Source of the DNA: an uncultured Verrucomicrobia subdivision 3 bacterium
GTDB lineage: Bacteria > Verrucomicrobiota > Verrucomicrobiia > Limisphaerales > UBA11358
Length of the DNA stretch: 64,000 nt
Reading direction: 5' to 3'
NCBI GenBank assembly: GCA_903878805.1
Contig: CAIRJF010000012.1
Span: 1 to 64,000, forward strand
Below, piece by piece: positions 40,905 to 51,263 of the stretch. A model generated the notes under the pieces. It was not told where the DNA came from. It was given only the letters and a program-made list of their open reading frames with translations, and ran no database searches. The position numbers and the translations under genes are program-made. Positions within the stretch are counted from its first letter, which is position 1. Each line of letters begins with the position of its first letter.

Positions 40905-41428
40905 TACGCGACGAGCGAGCGCACGGGAAAATCTTTCAGGTGTTTGCGACCATCGAGAAATTTCAGCTCGATGAGAAAGACGGCTTCCAAAATGTTCCCA
41001 CCGAGTTTTTTCACGAGCGAGGCGGCCGCGCCGGATGTGCCGCCGGTCGCGAGCAAATCGTCCACGAGCAGCACGCGCGCGCCGGGTTTGATGGCGTCGG
41101 TGTGGAGGGCGACGGCGGCGTGGCCGTATTCGAGGGCGTAATCTTGTTCAATAGTGGAGAAGGGCAGCTTGCCTTTTTTGCGGACGGGCACAAATCCGGC
41201 CTGCAGTTTCGTTGCGGCGGCGGCGGCGAAAATAAATCCGCGGGCGTCAATGCCCACGACCGCGTCAATGCTGCCGGGCGTAAATCTTTCGGTCAGCAAA
41301 TCAATCGCGCCGGCGAACAAACGCGCGTCGGCGAGCACGGGGGTGATGTCTTTGAACTGGATTCCCGGCTTGGGAAAATCTGGGACGTTGCGGATGGCGG
41401 CTTCAATTTCAGCGGCGGTTACGGGCAT
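40901..41428 (-). CDS. apt: adenine phosphoribosyltransferase
   Basis: IRNVPDFPKPGIQFKDITPVL...VVGIDARGFIFAAA...VLLVDDLLATGGTSGA. Confidence 0.94.
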   Translation of the reverse strand: MPVTAAEIEAAIRNVPDFPKPGIQFKDITPVLADARLFAGAIDLLTERFTPGSIDAVVGIDARGFIFAAAAATKLQAGFVPVRKKGKLPFSTIEQDYALEYGHAAVALHTDAIKPGARVLLVDDLLATGGTSGAAASLVKKLGGNILEAVFLIELKFLDGRKHLKDFPVRSLVAY

Positions 41429-41431
41429 AGT

Positions 41432-42448
41432 TCAAACTTCCTTGTGTTTGGATTTTTCAAGTTTCTCAATCATCTTGCGGAGCTTGCGCAGCGCGAGGTT
41501 TTGGATCTGGCGGACGCGTTCGCGCGTGACGCCGAATTTTTCGCCGATTTCTTCCAAAGTTTTCTCGTTGCCACCGTCCAGCCCAAAGCGGTAGCGCAGG
41601 ATCGTCGCCTCCCGTTCGTCAAGATGTTTGACCATGTCCTGCAACATGCCGGTGACGGTCTTGTCTTCGAGCTCGTCGTAAGGATTCACGGCGCGATCAT
41701 CCTCAACAATTTCAGAGTAAGTATTGGAGTCATCGTCACCCACGGGCGCGTCCAACGACGCGGGGCGGATGGACGCGGTGCGCATCTGCGAAACGCGCGC
41801 GGCGGTCGTGCCGAGTTCGGCGGCGAGTTCTTCGTCGGTCGGTTCACGGCCAAATTCCTCCTGCAACTTCATCGCCGTGCGGCGCATCTTGGAAATTTTA
41901 TCAACGAGATGAACCGGTAGACGAATGGTCTTCGACTGATTCGCGAGCGCGCGTTTGATGGACTGCTTGATCCACCACGAACCGTAGGTGGAAAGCTTGC
42001 CGCCCTTGGCCGGGTCAAAGCGTTCGACGGCTTTCATCAAGCCGATGTTGCCTTCGGAAATCAAATCCAGCAGCGGCAAACCTATGCCTTCGTAGTCGCG
42101 CGCGATTTTCACGACGAGACGCAGGTTGGCCTTGATCATGTGCTCGCGCGCCTTCTTGTCGCTTTTTTTAATTTTGGCGGCGAGTTCGATTTCTTCCTGC
42201 GGTGTGAGCAATTTCACCAGACCGATTTCGCGCAGATAAAGGCGGATGGAACTGTCGCCATCCATGCGCTCGGCTTCGCGGCGGAGAAACTGCGTCGTAT
42301 CGCCTTCGGCCGGTTTGGTGATGGGCAAATCCGAGGGAACCGTGATGGGCGGCGACGGCGGCGTGACGATGGGTGGTTTGGCCGGAACGGAAATTTTCTT
42401 TTTCCGCTGCACCGGCTTTGACTTGCGTTGAACTTTTTTTGCCGCCAT
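41432..42448 (-). CDS. RNA polymerase sigma-70 family factor (RpoD/RpoS-like)
   Basis: SIRLYLREIGLVKLLTPQEEIELA ... LRLVVKIARDYEGIGLPLLDLISEGNIGLMKAVERFDPAKGGKLSTYGSWWIKQSIKRALANQSKTIRLPVH. Confidence 0.93.
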   Translation of the reverse strand: MAAKKVQRKSKPVQRKKKISVPAKPPIVTPPSPPITVPSDLPITKPAEGDTTQFLRREAERMDGDSSIRLYLREIGLVKLLTPQEEIELAAKIKKSDKKAREHMIKANLRLVVKIARDYEGIGLPLLDLISEGNIGLMKAVERFDPAKGGKLSTYGSWWIKQSIKRALANQSKTIRLPVHLVDKISKMRRTAMKLQEEFGREPTDEELAAELGTTAARVSQMRTASIRPASLDAPVGDDDSNTYSEIVEDDRAVNPYDELEDKTVTGMLQDMVKHLDEREATILRYRFGLDGGNEKTLEEIGEKFGVTRERVRQIQNLALRKLRKMIEKLEKSKHKEV

Positions 42449-42511
42449 GAGTGGAAAAAGTTAAACGCGCGGCGTTGAGCCGCCAAGCAAATTAACTCAA
42501 TTCGGCAAACT

Positions 42512-43198
42512 TCAATTCCGGCTGCGCGAGGCGGAAATGTAATACAGCAGCGTCAGCAGCGAGCCGACCAGCGCGGCGACGTAGGTCAGCGCGGCGGCGT
42601 CCAGAACTTTCGCCACGCCCGCGCGTTCATCCTCGCGCACGAGGCCGAGGCGAAAAAGTTGCTCCTTGGCGCGACTGCTGGCGTCGTATTCCACCGGCAG
42701 CGTGATGAGCTGAAACAAAGTGATGATGGCGAAGACCACGATGATGATGGGCAACATGACTTTCATCATGCCCATGATCCAGCCGAGCAGCAAAATCCCG
42801 CCGTAAATCGTGCTGGCAAACTGCGTGATTGGCACGAGCGCCATCCGCAAATTGAGCATCGCGTAAGCGGCCTGATGTTGCAGCGCGTGACCAGACTCGT
42901 GTGCTGCCACACCGACGGCGGCGATGGAATTGCCGTTGTAATTTTCCGAGGACAAAAACAGCGCGCGTTTCGTCGGGTCGTAATGGTCGGTCAACTGGCC
43001 TTCCACTTCTTCCACCGGCACGTCATTGAGACCGGCGTTGTCGAGAATACGCCGCGCCGCCTGCGCGCCCGTCAGTCCGGATTCCACCGGCACCTGACTG
43101 TATTTGCCAAAGGCGGAATGCAACTTCATCTGCGCCCACAGGCCGATGAGCAGGCCGGGCAGCATCACGAACAACAGGTATTTGTAATCCCAAAACAT
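42512..43198 (-). CDS. zinc metallopeptidase (YugP-like)
   Basis: VGVAAHESGHALQHQAAYAMLNLR (HExGH) with TM helices. Confidence 0.9.
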   Translation of the reverse strand: MFWDYKYLLFVMLPGLLIGLWAQMKLHSAFGKYSQVPVESGLTGAQAARRILDNAGLNDVPVEEVEGQLTDHYDPTKRALFLSSENYNGNSIAAVGVAAHESGHALQHQAAYAMLNLRMALVPITQFASTIYGGILLLGWIMGMMKVMLPIIIVVFAIITLFQLITLPVEYDASSRAKEQLFRLGLVREDERAGVAKVLDAAALTYVAALVGSLLTLLYYISASRSRN

Positions 43199-43318
43199 AA
43201 AATTATTTTAATCAGTGAATGGATGGACAGCGCTGCTGAAAAAAGATTCAAACGCACGCATATAATCTGCCGGAATTAAATCACAAAAAACGGACGCGCG
43301 CAACTTCGTCACGGCAGT

Positions 43319-43528
43319 TCAATCTTCCGGTTGGTCGAGGTGTGCGCCCGGCGGCAGGTCGGCGTATTTCTCAAAATGTTCCGGCTTCAGCGGCTCGGAA
43401 ATCGCGTGTGCGGCGTTGAACCATTTGCCGAGGTCAACCAGCTTGCAGCGGTGCGAACAGAACGGCCCGTATTTTTCCGCGAACCAGTCGCCGGACTTCT
43501 GGCAGGTCGGGCATTTGACAGGACGCAT
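43319..43528 (-). CDS. yacG: DNA gyrase inhibitor YacG-like zinc protein
   Basis: VKCPTCQKSGDWF...YGPFCSHRCKLVDLGKWFN. Confidence 0.88.
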   Translation of the reverse strand: MRPVKCPTCQKSGDWFAEKYGPFCSHRCKLVDLGKWFNAAHAISEPLKPEHFEKYADLPPGAHLDQPED

Positions 43529-43530
43529 GG

Positions 43531-44100
43531 CTATTGGGTCTCGGCGGCAATCTGTTTCAGGTCGCCGATGATGTTGTCCGTGTCAGCCGCCGACGCGCCA
43601 GCGTCGGCAAGAATTTTTTTCACGCCGTCGAGCAAGGTCTGTTGCTGCGCGGCGGAAAGGTGCGCGCCGTTGAACAACGCATGGAGGTCGCGTGCGAGCA
43701 GGGAATTTTGATCGGTCAAAATTTTCTTTCCGCTGACGGCGCTCACCAGATGCCCGGCGAGTTTGCGGATGGACGCGATCGCAGCTTTTTTGTCCGTGGC
43801 GGCGGCAGAAAGATGTGTCATCAGCGAGGCGCGCTGGTCGGCTCCGGCTTGCGCGTCTGCCGCCTGTGCGAGCACGTCCAAATCCGCGCGCAGGTTGGCG
43901 ATGTTTTGGAGCGTGGTGAGCAGCGCGGGATCGGTCGGCGGTGCGGCGGGAGTCTGCGGCTGCGTCGGGGTGACGCCTTGTTGCGCGTCGCTCTGGCTTA
44001 CGTCGCGCTTGGCCTGTTTTTTGCCGAGGTCGTAATTCACATCGGCGCGGCTGGTAGCGGCCAACGCCAGCGTGAACGCCAGAATGGCAAGCGCATTCAT
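43531..44100 (-). CDS. hypothetical secreted protein
   Basis: Signal peptide MNALAILAFTLALAATSRA; start corrected. Confidence 0.55.
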   Translation of the reverse strand: MNALAILAFTLALAATSRADVNYDLGKKQAKRDVSQSDAQQGVTPTQPQTPAAPPTDPALLTTLQNIANLRADLDVLAQAADAQAGADQRASLMTHLSAAATDKKAAIASIRKLAGHLVSAVSGKKILTDQNSLLARDLHALFNGAHLSAAQQQTLLDGVKKILADAGASAADTDNIIGDLKQIAAETQ

Positions 44101-44104
44101 AAAG

Positions 44105-46414
44105 TCACTGGCCGATGGTAAGTGCAGGTTTCTTGCCGAGCAGGGAAATGTAATCCAGCAAAATACTCTGGGTTTCGTCCAGCATCGGGTCAAACGGCGG
44201 CGATTTCTTTTTTGCGGCAGTCACGGTATTCGTGGATGTCACGGCGGCCGCCGAGTTGGTCACGCTCAAATTCAATTGATTGGTTTGTGCCGACTCGGCC
44301 AGGGTGTCTTCATTGGCTGGTTTAAATTCCGTCAGCCCCGGCAGCTCGGAATTTTTCACGGTGATTTCATAAACCTTCACGCCGTCCGGCTTGCGCGCGG
44401 AGCGTTCGGCATCGCGCGCCTGGTTCTGGAGGAAAATGCGCTCGCGATCCTTTATCGCGTCATGCTCGTTCAGGGACGCGGTTCTCTCGGCCTGCGCTTT
44501 TACGAACTGCGCGATGTCCTGCTTGACGTAAAGAAAATCCTGGTTCGTGGCGAGGCGGTTATTCGACTGCGCCTTGAGCGCAGCGAGGTAAGGCTGCACG
44601 AGGTTGAAATTTTCATAGCTGGCGGGCTGAATCGTGTCCCACGGCAGCGGATTTTCCAGCGCGGCCTCGCCGACATCCTTGGAATAGTCAATGACGTCCG
44701 GCAAAACGATGTCTGACGCGACGCCCTTGAGCTGGGTGGACGCGCCGCTGACACGGTAGAATTTACGGATGGTAATCTTGATGGTTCCGGGATCGTTCGA
44801 CGCGCCGCGATCTGTCGAGAGCATATACGGCTTGAGCGGATTTAGGTTTTGCACCGTGCCTTTGCCGTGCGTAGAGGCGTCACCGACGATGAGCGCACGG
44901 CCATAATCCTGCAACGCGGCGGCGGCGATCTCCGCAGCGGACGCGCTGAAATGGTTGATCATCACCACGAGTGGCCCGTCGTAAAGTTGCGCGGGGTCGG
45001 GATCGGAATTCGCCTGGACCGAGCCGTCGGGATTGCGCGCCTGCACCACCGGGCCGTCCTTGATAAACAGGCCGGTGAATTTGATGGCCTCGTCCAGCGA
45101 GCCGCCGGGATTCGTGCGCAGGTCAATAATGATGCCGGAAACTTTTTCCGCCTTGAGCCGATTGACCAGCTTGGCGACATCCACCGTGGTGCTCTTCGGA
45201 GTGGTGTTGCCGTCACCGCCCAAGTTGACCGTCGCGTAAAATGACGGCAGGTCAATGATGCCGATGCGTTTGCCGTCCGGGTATTCAATCAACTTCGCCT
45301 TGGCTTCGGAATCTTCCAGCTTGATTTCGTCGCGGATGAAGGTGACGACTTTCCGTGCGCTGCGATCGGTGACGGGGCTGATGGTCAGGCGCACCTCCGT
45401 GCCTTTCGATCCGCGAATCTGCTGGACGACTTTTTCCAAATCCATGTCCACCACGTCCACCGGCGGCTTGTCGCCCTGCGCGACGGCGATGATGCGGTCA
45501 TTTTCAAAAACCTGTTTGCTTTTCGCTGCCGGGCCGCCCGGCACGAGCGAACGGATGGTGCAATAGCCGTCATCCTCGCCCAATTGCGCGCCGATGCCGA
45601 AAAGCGAAAGATTCATGCCGATGGAAAAATCCTGCGCCTTGGGCGCGCTGAAATAATCCGAGTGCGGATCGTAGGCGTGGCAAAGGCCGTTCAAATACGC
45701 CGTCAAAACGCCGTCACTGTCCCAGTTCGTCGTCATGCGCAGGTTCCATTCGTAATGCCGTTCCAGCGTGGCGGGAATGTTCGTGATCGCGGCCGCCGGC
45801 AGCTTGACCACGAAGCTGTCATTCGTCGTGATGATTTCGCGCGACAATTTTTCCTGCAAATACTCGTAGCGCAGCCGCTGTTTCCAGAGCGTTTCCGCCT
45901 CGGCCAAATCTTTCGGGAACGGCGCGTGCCGCCGGTCGAGCATGATTTTTTCGTCCGAGTTGAACTTGAATTTGTCCTCCTTCAGCAAGTCCATCACATA
46001 CGCGTCGTGCTGCTGGATGCGTTCGGCGTAGCGGTCATAAACCGCGAAGGCCGGCGTCAAGTCCGCCGTGCCATGCTCCAGTGTCAGCTTGTCGAGGTTG
46101 GTGCGGTAGATGTCAAACTCCGCCAGATCGCTCTGCAGAAAATTTTCATGGCGCGGGTCGAGCGAATCAATGTAGCCGTCGAAAAACTTTTCGGAAATCC
46201 CTTCGTCGAGTGGCTGCTGCGAGTAATGGAATTCCTCCAGCAAACGCGCCGCAACGTGCGCGATGCGGGCATCGTTCGGGCCGGGCTTGAGACCCGTGGC
46301 CGTCGGCGGGGGCAGGGTGGGGGATGTGGAATGGCCGGTCTCGCAACCCGCCCAGATGGCCAGCGCGATGGCCGGGATCAGCAGCGCCACGGAAAAATTT
46401 CTGACTCGATACAT
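44105..46414 (-). CDS. prc: carboxy-terminal (tail-specific) processing protease, S41/PDZ
   Basis: GIIIDLRTNPGGSLDEAIKFTGLFI ... VVMINHFSASAAEIAAAALQDYGRALIVGDASTHGKGTVQNL; start approximate. Confidence 0.88.
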   Translation of the reverse strand: MYRVRNFSVALLIPAIALAIWAGCETGHSTSPTLPPPTATGLKPGPNDARIAHVAARLLEEFHYSQQPLDEGISEKFFDGYIDSLDPRHENFLQSDLAEFDIYRTNLDKLTLEHGTADLTPAFAVYDRYAERIQQHDAYVMDLLKEDKFKFNSDEKIMLDRRHAPFPKDLAEAETLWKQRLRYEYLQEKLSREIITTNDSFVVKLPAAAITNIPATLERHYEWNLRMTTNWDSDGVLTAYLNGLCHAYDPHSDYFSAPKAQDFSIGMNLSLFGIGAQLGEDDGYCTIRSLVPGGPAAKSKQVFENDRIIAVAQGDKPPVDVVDMDLEKVVQQIRGSKGTEVRLTISPVTDRSARKVVTFIRDEIKLEDSEAKAKLIEYPDGKRIGIIDLPSFYATVNLGGDGNTTPKSTTVDVAKLVNRLKAEKVSGIIIDLRTNPGGSLDEAIKFTGLFIKDGPVVQARNPDGSVQANSDPDPAQLYDGPLVVMINHFSASAAEIAAAALQDYGRALIVGDASTHGKGTVQNLNPLKPYMLSTDRGASNDPGTIKITIRKFYRVSGASTQLKGVASDIVLPDVIDYSKDVGEAALENPLPWDTIQPASYENFNLVQPYLAALKAQSNNRLATNQDFLYVKQDIAQFVKAQAERTASLNEHDAIKDRERIFLQNQARDAERSARKPDGVKVYEITVKNSELPGLTEFKPANEDTLAESAQTNQLNLSVTNSAAAVTSTNTVTAAKKKSPPFDPMLDETQSILLDYISLLGKKPALTIGQ

Positions 46415-46644
46415 GGTGATGGGCATGAACACAATTTGACCCAGCATAACCCAAACCGTTCACCGGGGAAAACAAATTGCGCAGTAATTCGCCGGGTAAA
46501 TTTTTCGGTTCGGCAGTGAGTCGCCAAAAAATCAGCGCTTCGATGGACGTATTTTTGCGCGCTTTGAAAAATTCGGCTGGCTGGCGGCGGGAAAACCTGT
46601 TAAATCGCTTGGCGTCTAAACCATTGTCGGCGGCCATTGACCGG

Positions 46645-49089
46645 ATGAATCCAAACAAATACCAAGCGCTGCTGGTCAGCTCGGACCATAAACTCGCGGA
46701 ATCGCTCCTGCTGGTCGCCCGGCTGGACGGCAGCACGCTCGGCGCGGTGAATAATTATGCGGACGCGCTCAAGTATGCGCAGGCGCATCCGCCGGATTTT
46801 ATTTTTCTGGACTTGAAGGGCAACGAGGCGGACAGCCTGAACTTGTTGCGGCAGTTCAAGCACAATCCGCCGCCGCTACCGGTTTTCACCATCGGCCTAG
46901 GCGTGGCGGGCGATACTTCGGCGACGTTGCGGGCGTTTGATCTCGGCTTGAATGAATACGTCCAGCCGCCGGTCGAAAACGCGTTGCTCCGGGCGCGGCT
47001 GGCGTCCGCGCTGCACCTCAAGAAACGGTTGGAGGAATTGACGCGCAAGCAGATGGACTTGACGGATGCCTGCCGCCTAGCCGAGGCGAACTCGCGGGCG
47101 AAGTCGGAGTTTCTTGCGACGATGAGCCACGAGATTCGCACGCCGATGAACGGCGTGGTTTCGATGACGGGCTTGCTGATGGAGACGTCGTTGACGCCGG
47201 ATCAGCGCAGTTATCTGGAGACGATTCACAGCAGCAGCGAAGCGCTGTTGAACATCATCAATGACATTTTGGATTTCTCCAAGATTGAGGCGGTCAAGAT
47301 GGAGCTGGAGCGGCGCACGTTTGATTTGCGCGGTTGCATTGAGGAATCGCTGGATCTGCTCGCGCCGCGCGCGAACGAAAAAAAACTCGAGCTGGCTTAC
47401 GAGGCGATGGATGTTATTCCCGCGCAGGTCGAGGGCGACGGGCTGCGGCTGCGGCAGGTGCTGGTGAATTTGGTGGGCAACGCGGTGAAGTTCACCGAGC
47501 GCGGCAGCGTCACGATTGGTGTGGAAAAACTTTTGCCGTCGCCAGCGGAGGCGGAAAATCCTTCGGCCTTGCGATTGCATTTCACGGTGCGCGATACGGG
47601 CATCGGCATTCCACCGGACCGGCTGGCGCGGCTGTTCCGGCCGTTCACGCAGGCGGATGTTTCCACCGCGCGCAAATATGGCGGCACGGGCCTGGGTCTG
47701 GCCATCAGTCGTAAGTTGGTGGAGTTGATGGGCGGACGGATGTGGGCGGAAAGCGTCACGGGCGAAGGTTCGACGTTTCATTTCACCGTCGGTCTGACCG
47801 TGCCGGACGGTTCCGCGCCGCCGCCGCACGCGAAACGTCAGTTGCAACTGGCGGACTTGAAAATTTTAATTTTGGAGGACAACGCCACCGTCAGGAATTT
47901 GCTGTTTGAACTCTGCCGTCGCTGGGGGATGCAGCCGCAGGCGGTGGAAAATCAGTCGCAGGCGCAGGACTTGTTCCGCAAGGGCATGACGTTTGATTTG
48001 GCGCTGGTGGATTCCACGCTGCCGGGGCTGGACAGCGCGGTCGTGGCGGCGGAACTGCAAAAATTTCCGGCGGCGGCGATGATGCCGGTGGTGTTTCTCA
48101 CCGCGCTCGGAAAAAAAGACGTCGGCGCGAACGACGCGCATGTGATGTTCGCCCACACGGTCAACAAGCCGGTGCGCCCGGCGCAGTTGTGTGCCATCTT
48201 GGAGCGCGCCCTGTTAAGTCCACGCATTCCGACGGGACAGGCGGCGCCGGCCAAGGCCGAGGATTCGCTCGCGGTGCGGCTGCCCCTGCGCGTTTTGATT
48301 GTGGACGATAATGCGATCAATCAAAAAGTCGCCGTGCGCATGTTGCAACAACTGGGTTATCAGCCGATGGTCGCGGCGAATGGCCGCGAGGCGCTGGAAG
48401 CCATCGAGCACGATCCGTTCGACCTCGTTTTCATGGATGTGATGATGCCGGAGATGGACGGATTGGAGGCGACGCGGCAGATTCGCAAACGGCAGATGGG
48501 CGGCGAGCAGAAAAATTTCCAGTCGCGCATCATTATTTGCGCGATGACCGCGCACGCGATGGCGGGCGACCGCGAAAAGTGCATTGCCGCCGGCATGGAT
48601 GATTATCTGGCGAAGCCGGTCCGTCCCAAAGACGTGCGCGACATGGTTGAGAAGTGGGGCGGAAAAATCGCGCTCGATTCGGGCGCACTGCGTCAGCCTG
48701 CCGCCGTCAATAATACCGAGGAACCACCGGTGGATTTGGCGCGGATGAGAGATTTGACCGACGGGAACCTCGACAATTTGCTTGAGCTCGTGGAAATGTA
48801 TTTTACGCAGACGCAAAAACAGTTTGTCCAGATGCGCGAGGCTATCCGCGATGGCAAGGCTGACGCCTTGCGTCGCGTGGCGCACAGTTGCGCGGGCGCG
48901 AGCGCGACGATGGGCATGACGCACCTCGTTCCGCGTTTGCGCGAACTGGAAAAGCTCGGCGCGACCGGCGCATTGCCGGGCGTTGAGCCGATTTGTGACG
49001 CCGCCGCCAGCGAGTTTGAGCGCGTCCGGGAATTTTTGAAGGCGCAGCCGGAACTCGCGCGCGTTATTGCCAACCTTAATCCCGCATGA
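46645..49089 (+). CDS. hybrid sensor histidine kinase: pseudo-REC - HisKA - HATPase - REC - REC - Hpt
   Basis: FLATMSHEIRTPMNGVVSMTGLL; GTGLGLAISRKLVELMGG; LRVLIVDDNAINQKVAVRML...VFMDVMMPEMDG; Hpt AHSCAGASATMG. Confidence 0.9.
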   Translation: MNPNKYQALLVSSDHKLAESLLLVARLDGSTLGAVNNYADALKYAQAHPPDFIFLDLKGNEADSLNLLRQFKHNPPPLPVFTIGLGVAGDTSATLRAFDLGLNEYVQPPVENALLRARLASALHLKKRLEELTRKQMDLTDACRLAEANSRAKSEFLATMSHEIRTPMNGVVSMTGLLMETSLTPDQRSYLETIHSSSEALLNIINDILDFSKIEAVKMELERRTFDLRGCIEESLDLLAPRANEKKLELAYEAMDVIPAQVEGDGLRLRQVLVNLVGNAVKFTERGSVTIGVEKLLPSPAEAENPSALRLHFTVRDTGIGIPPDRLARLFRPFTQADVSTARKYGGTGLGLAISRKLVELMGGRMWAESVTGEGSTFHFTVGLTVPDGSAPPPHAKRQLQLADLKILILEDNATVRNLLFELCRRWGMQPQAVENQSQAQDLFRKGMTFDLALVDSTLPGLDSAVVAAELQKFPAAAMMPVVFLTALGKKDVGANDAHVMFAHTVNKPVRPAQLCAILERALLSPRIPTGQAAPAKAEDSLAVRLPLRVLIVDDNAINQKVAVRMLQQLGYQPMVAANGREALEAIEHDPFDLVFMDVMMPEMDGLEATRQIRKRQMGGEQKNFQSRIIICAMTAHAMAGDREKCIAAGMDDYLAKPVRPKDVRDMVEKWGGKIALDSGALRQPAAVNNTEEPPVDLARMRDLTDGNLDNLLELVEMYFTQTQKQFVQMREAIRDGKADALRRVAHSCAGASATMGMTHLVPRLRELEKLGATGALPGVEPICDAAASEFERVREFLKAQPELARVIANLNPA

Positions 49090-50267
49090 AAAAAATCCTG
49101 ATCATCGAGGACGACCAGATTGTCGCCAACGTCTATCGTAACAAACTGGCGGTCGAAGGCTACAAGGCCGAAGTCGCGGGCGACGGCGAGTCGGGGCTGA
49201 AGGTGATGCGCACGTTTCAGCCGGATTTGATAATTTTGGATCTGATGTTGCCGACCATTTCCGGCGTGGATGTCATCCGGGAAATCCGCAAAGAACTGGA
49301 TTTTACCAAGGTTCCCATCATTGTATTTTCCAACACCTACCTGACCAACCTCATTCAGGAAGCGTGGCGGGCGGGCGCGAACAAGTGCCTCTCCAAATCC
49401 AACTGCTCGCCAAAGGATTTCATTGATGTGGTCCGCCACACCATCGGCGACAGCGGCGCGATTCCGCAGTCGGCTCCGGCGGCCACCGATCCCTCGGCCG
49501 GCAAGTCCGGCAGCTTGAGTTCGGACAAAGACGCCGAATTTCAGGCGGACTTGCGGCAGACCTTCATTGACAGCCTGCCTTCCACACTTTACGCGATGCG
49601 CATGGGCATGCAGGGACTCATCAAATCGGAAAATGAACTCACCCGGCTGCGCCATGTCTATGATTTGTATCGCCGCGTCCACGCATTGAACGGCAACGCG
49701 GCGCTTGCCGGGATGGTGCAGATCGCGCACATGGCCTCCGCGTTTGAGGCGCTGCTCAAAGAAATTTACGAGAAGCCGAAAAACATCAACGCCTCCTCCA
49801 CCCGCACCGTCGCCGCCACCGTGGATTTTTTGGGACTGCTCTTTGAGCGCGGCACACAGGCCGGGCGGCAGGAATTGACCGCCTCAAAAATTCTCGTCGT
49901 GGATGACGAGGCCATCTCGCGCCGCGCCGTCGTTTATGCGCTGGAAAAAGCCAAGCTCAAATCCGTCAACGTCGAAGAGCCGGAACAAGCCCTGCGGCTG
50001 CTCGAGGAAAATGACTTCGACCTTATCTTCCTCGACGTGGACATGCCCGGTATGACCGGCTACGAACTGTGCGCCAAGCTCCGCGCCATGCCGCACCTCA
50101 AAAAAACGCCCGTGGTTTTTGTGACTAGCCTCAACGACTTCGAGAACCGCACCAACTCTACCATGGCCGGCGGCAACGACTTCATCGCCAAGCCGTTTCT
50201 CTTCATCGAGCTTACCGTCAAGGCGCTGATTTACGTCATGCGCGCACGACTGCCGCCCAATCGTTGA
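49086..50267 (+). CDS. response regulator with REC - Hpt-like - REC architecture
   Basis: KKILIIEDDQIVANVYRNKL...LDLMLP; RRVHALNGNAALAGM; SKILVVDDEAISRRAV...FLDVDMPGMTGYEL. Confidence 0.85.
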   Translation: MKKILIIEDDQIVANVYRNKLAVEGYKAEVAGDGESGLKVMRTFQPDLIILDLMLPTISGVDVIREIRKELDFTKVPIIVFSNTYLTNLIQEAWRAGANKCLSKSNCSPKDFIDVVRHTIGDSGAIPQSAPAATDPSAGKSGSLSSDKDAEFQADLRQTFIDSLPSTLYAMRMGMQGLIKSENELTRLRHVYDLYRRVHALNGNAALAGMVQIAHMASAFEALLKEIYEKPKNINASSTRTVAATVDFLGLLFERGTQAGRQELTASKILVVDDEAISRRAVVYALEKAKLKSVNVEEPEQALRLLEENDFDLIFLDVDMPGMTGYELCAKLRAMPHLKKTPVVFVTSLNDFENRTNSTMAGGNDFIAKPFLFIELTVKALIYVMRARLPPNR

Positions 50268-50893
50268 TGCTCCACAGCGAATTCATTCCCGCGCCGGAAA
50301 AAGATTCCCGCCGCCTCTTTGTCGTCCTGCACGGCCTGGGCGATTCGATAGACGGCTGGCGCTGGCTACCCGGCGCGCTCAGTTTGCTGGACATGAACTA
50401 TCTCCTCGTCAACGCGCCCGACGAATATTACGGCGGCTATTCGTGGTTTGAATATCCCGGCGACATTGCCCCCGGCATCCATCGCAGCCGGAAATTATTG
50501 TTTGAACTGCTGGACGACTTGCGCGCGAAAAATTTTCCAGCCGAACAAATCACGCTCGGCGGATTTTCACAAGGCTGCCTCATGTCGCTGGAAACCGGTT
50601 TGCATTATCCGCACCGGCTCGCCGGCATCGTTGGCATCAGCGGCTGGGTTTTTGAAATCGAGAATTTAATCCGCGATCTCACGCCCGTCGCCAAATCGCA
50701 ACGCCTGCTCATCACGCACGGCCACTTCGATCCTATTCTGCCGTTCGCCGAAGTGCGGGAACAAGTCCGCCAGTTAAAAGCCGCCGGATTAAACGTCGCG
50801 TGGCACGAGTTTCCAAAGGAACACACCATTCACGGCACGGAAGAAATCGCCGTCATCCGTGACTTCGTGAATGCTGGCTACGTCGGAAAATAA
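50264..50893 (+). CDS. alpha/beta hydrolase, phospholipase/carboxylesterase family
   Basis: RRLFVVLHGLGDSIDGW ... ITLGGFSQGCLMSLETGLHYP ... HGHFDPILPF. Confidence 0.85.
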   Translation: MMLHSEFIPAPEKDSRRLFVVLHGLGDSIDGWRWLPGALSLLDMNYLLVNAPDEYYGGYSWFEYPGDIAPGIHRSRKLLFELLDDLRAKNFPAEQITLGGFSQGCLMSLETGLHYPHRLAGIVGISGWVFEIENLIRDLTPVAKSQRLLITHGHFDPILPFAEVREQVRQLKAAGLNVAWHEFPKEHTIHGTEEIAVIRDFVNAGYVGK

Positions 50894-50924
50894 AGCGGGA
50901 AAAATAATTTTTCCTGCCGCCAAT

Positions 50925-51155
50925 TCAAATCTTAACTTCGCGGTTTGCGCCCGGCATCCAGATTTGTTCCGGGCGTGACGATGCTTCTTCCTGCCAGCTC
51001 ACCGCGTTCGCGACCGCCGCGCGCATTTTTGCGAACCACCATTGTGCCCGCGTCACGCGGGCGCGCGGACGACCGTAAATGCGGCGCTGCATCACGCCAT
51101 GGAAGCCCAGTTCAAGTTGTTGATCCAGCCGTTGGTTTTGTTCGTTGGTAGTCAT
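50925..51155 (-). CDS. hypothetical protein
   Basis: Short ORF MTTNEQNQRLDQQLELGFHGVMQRR; coherent start. Confidence 0.5.
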   Translation of the reverse strand: MTTNEQNQRLDQQLELGFHGVMQRRIYGRPRARVTRAQWWFAKMRAAVANAVSWQEEASSRPEQIWMPGANREVKI

Positions 51156-51263
51156 AATTTAATTTCAATTACGACACCACTTTCGCAGAGCGGGTGGGAC
51201 ATTGGCTGTCCAAGCTAAAGATTTCCCAAAAAACTTTTTGAAGGAAATTTGCGCGGGAAAAAA

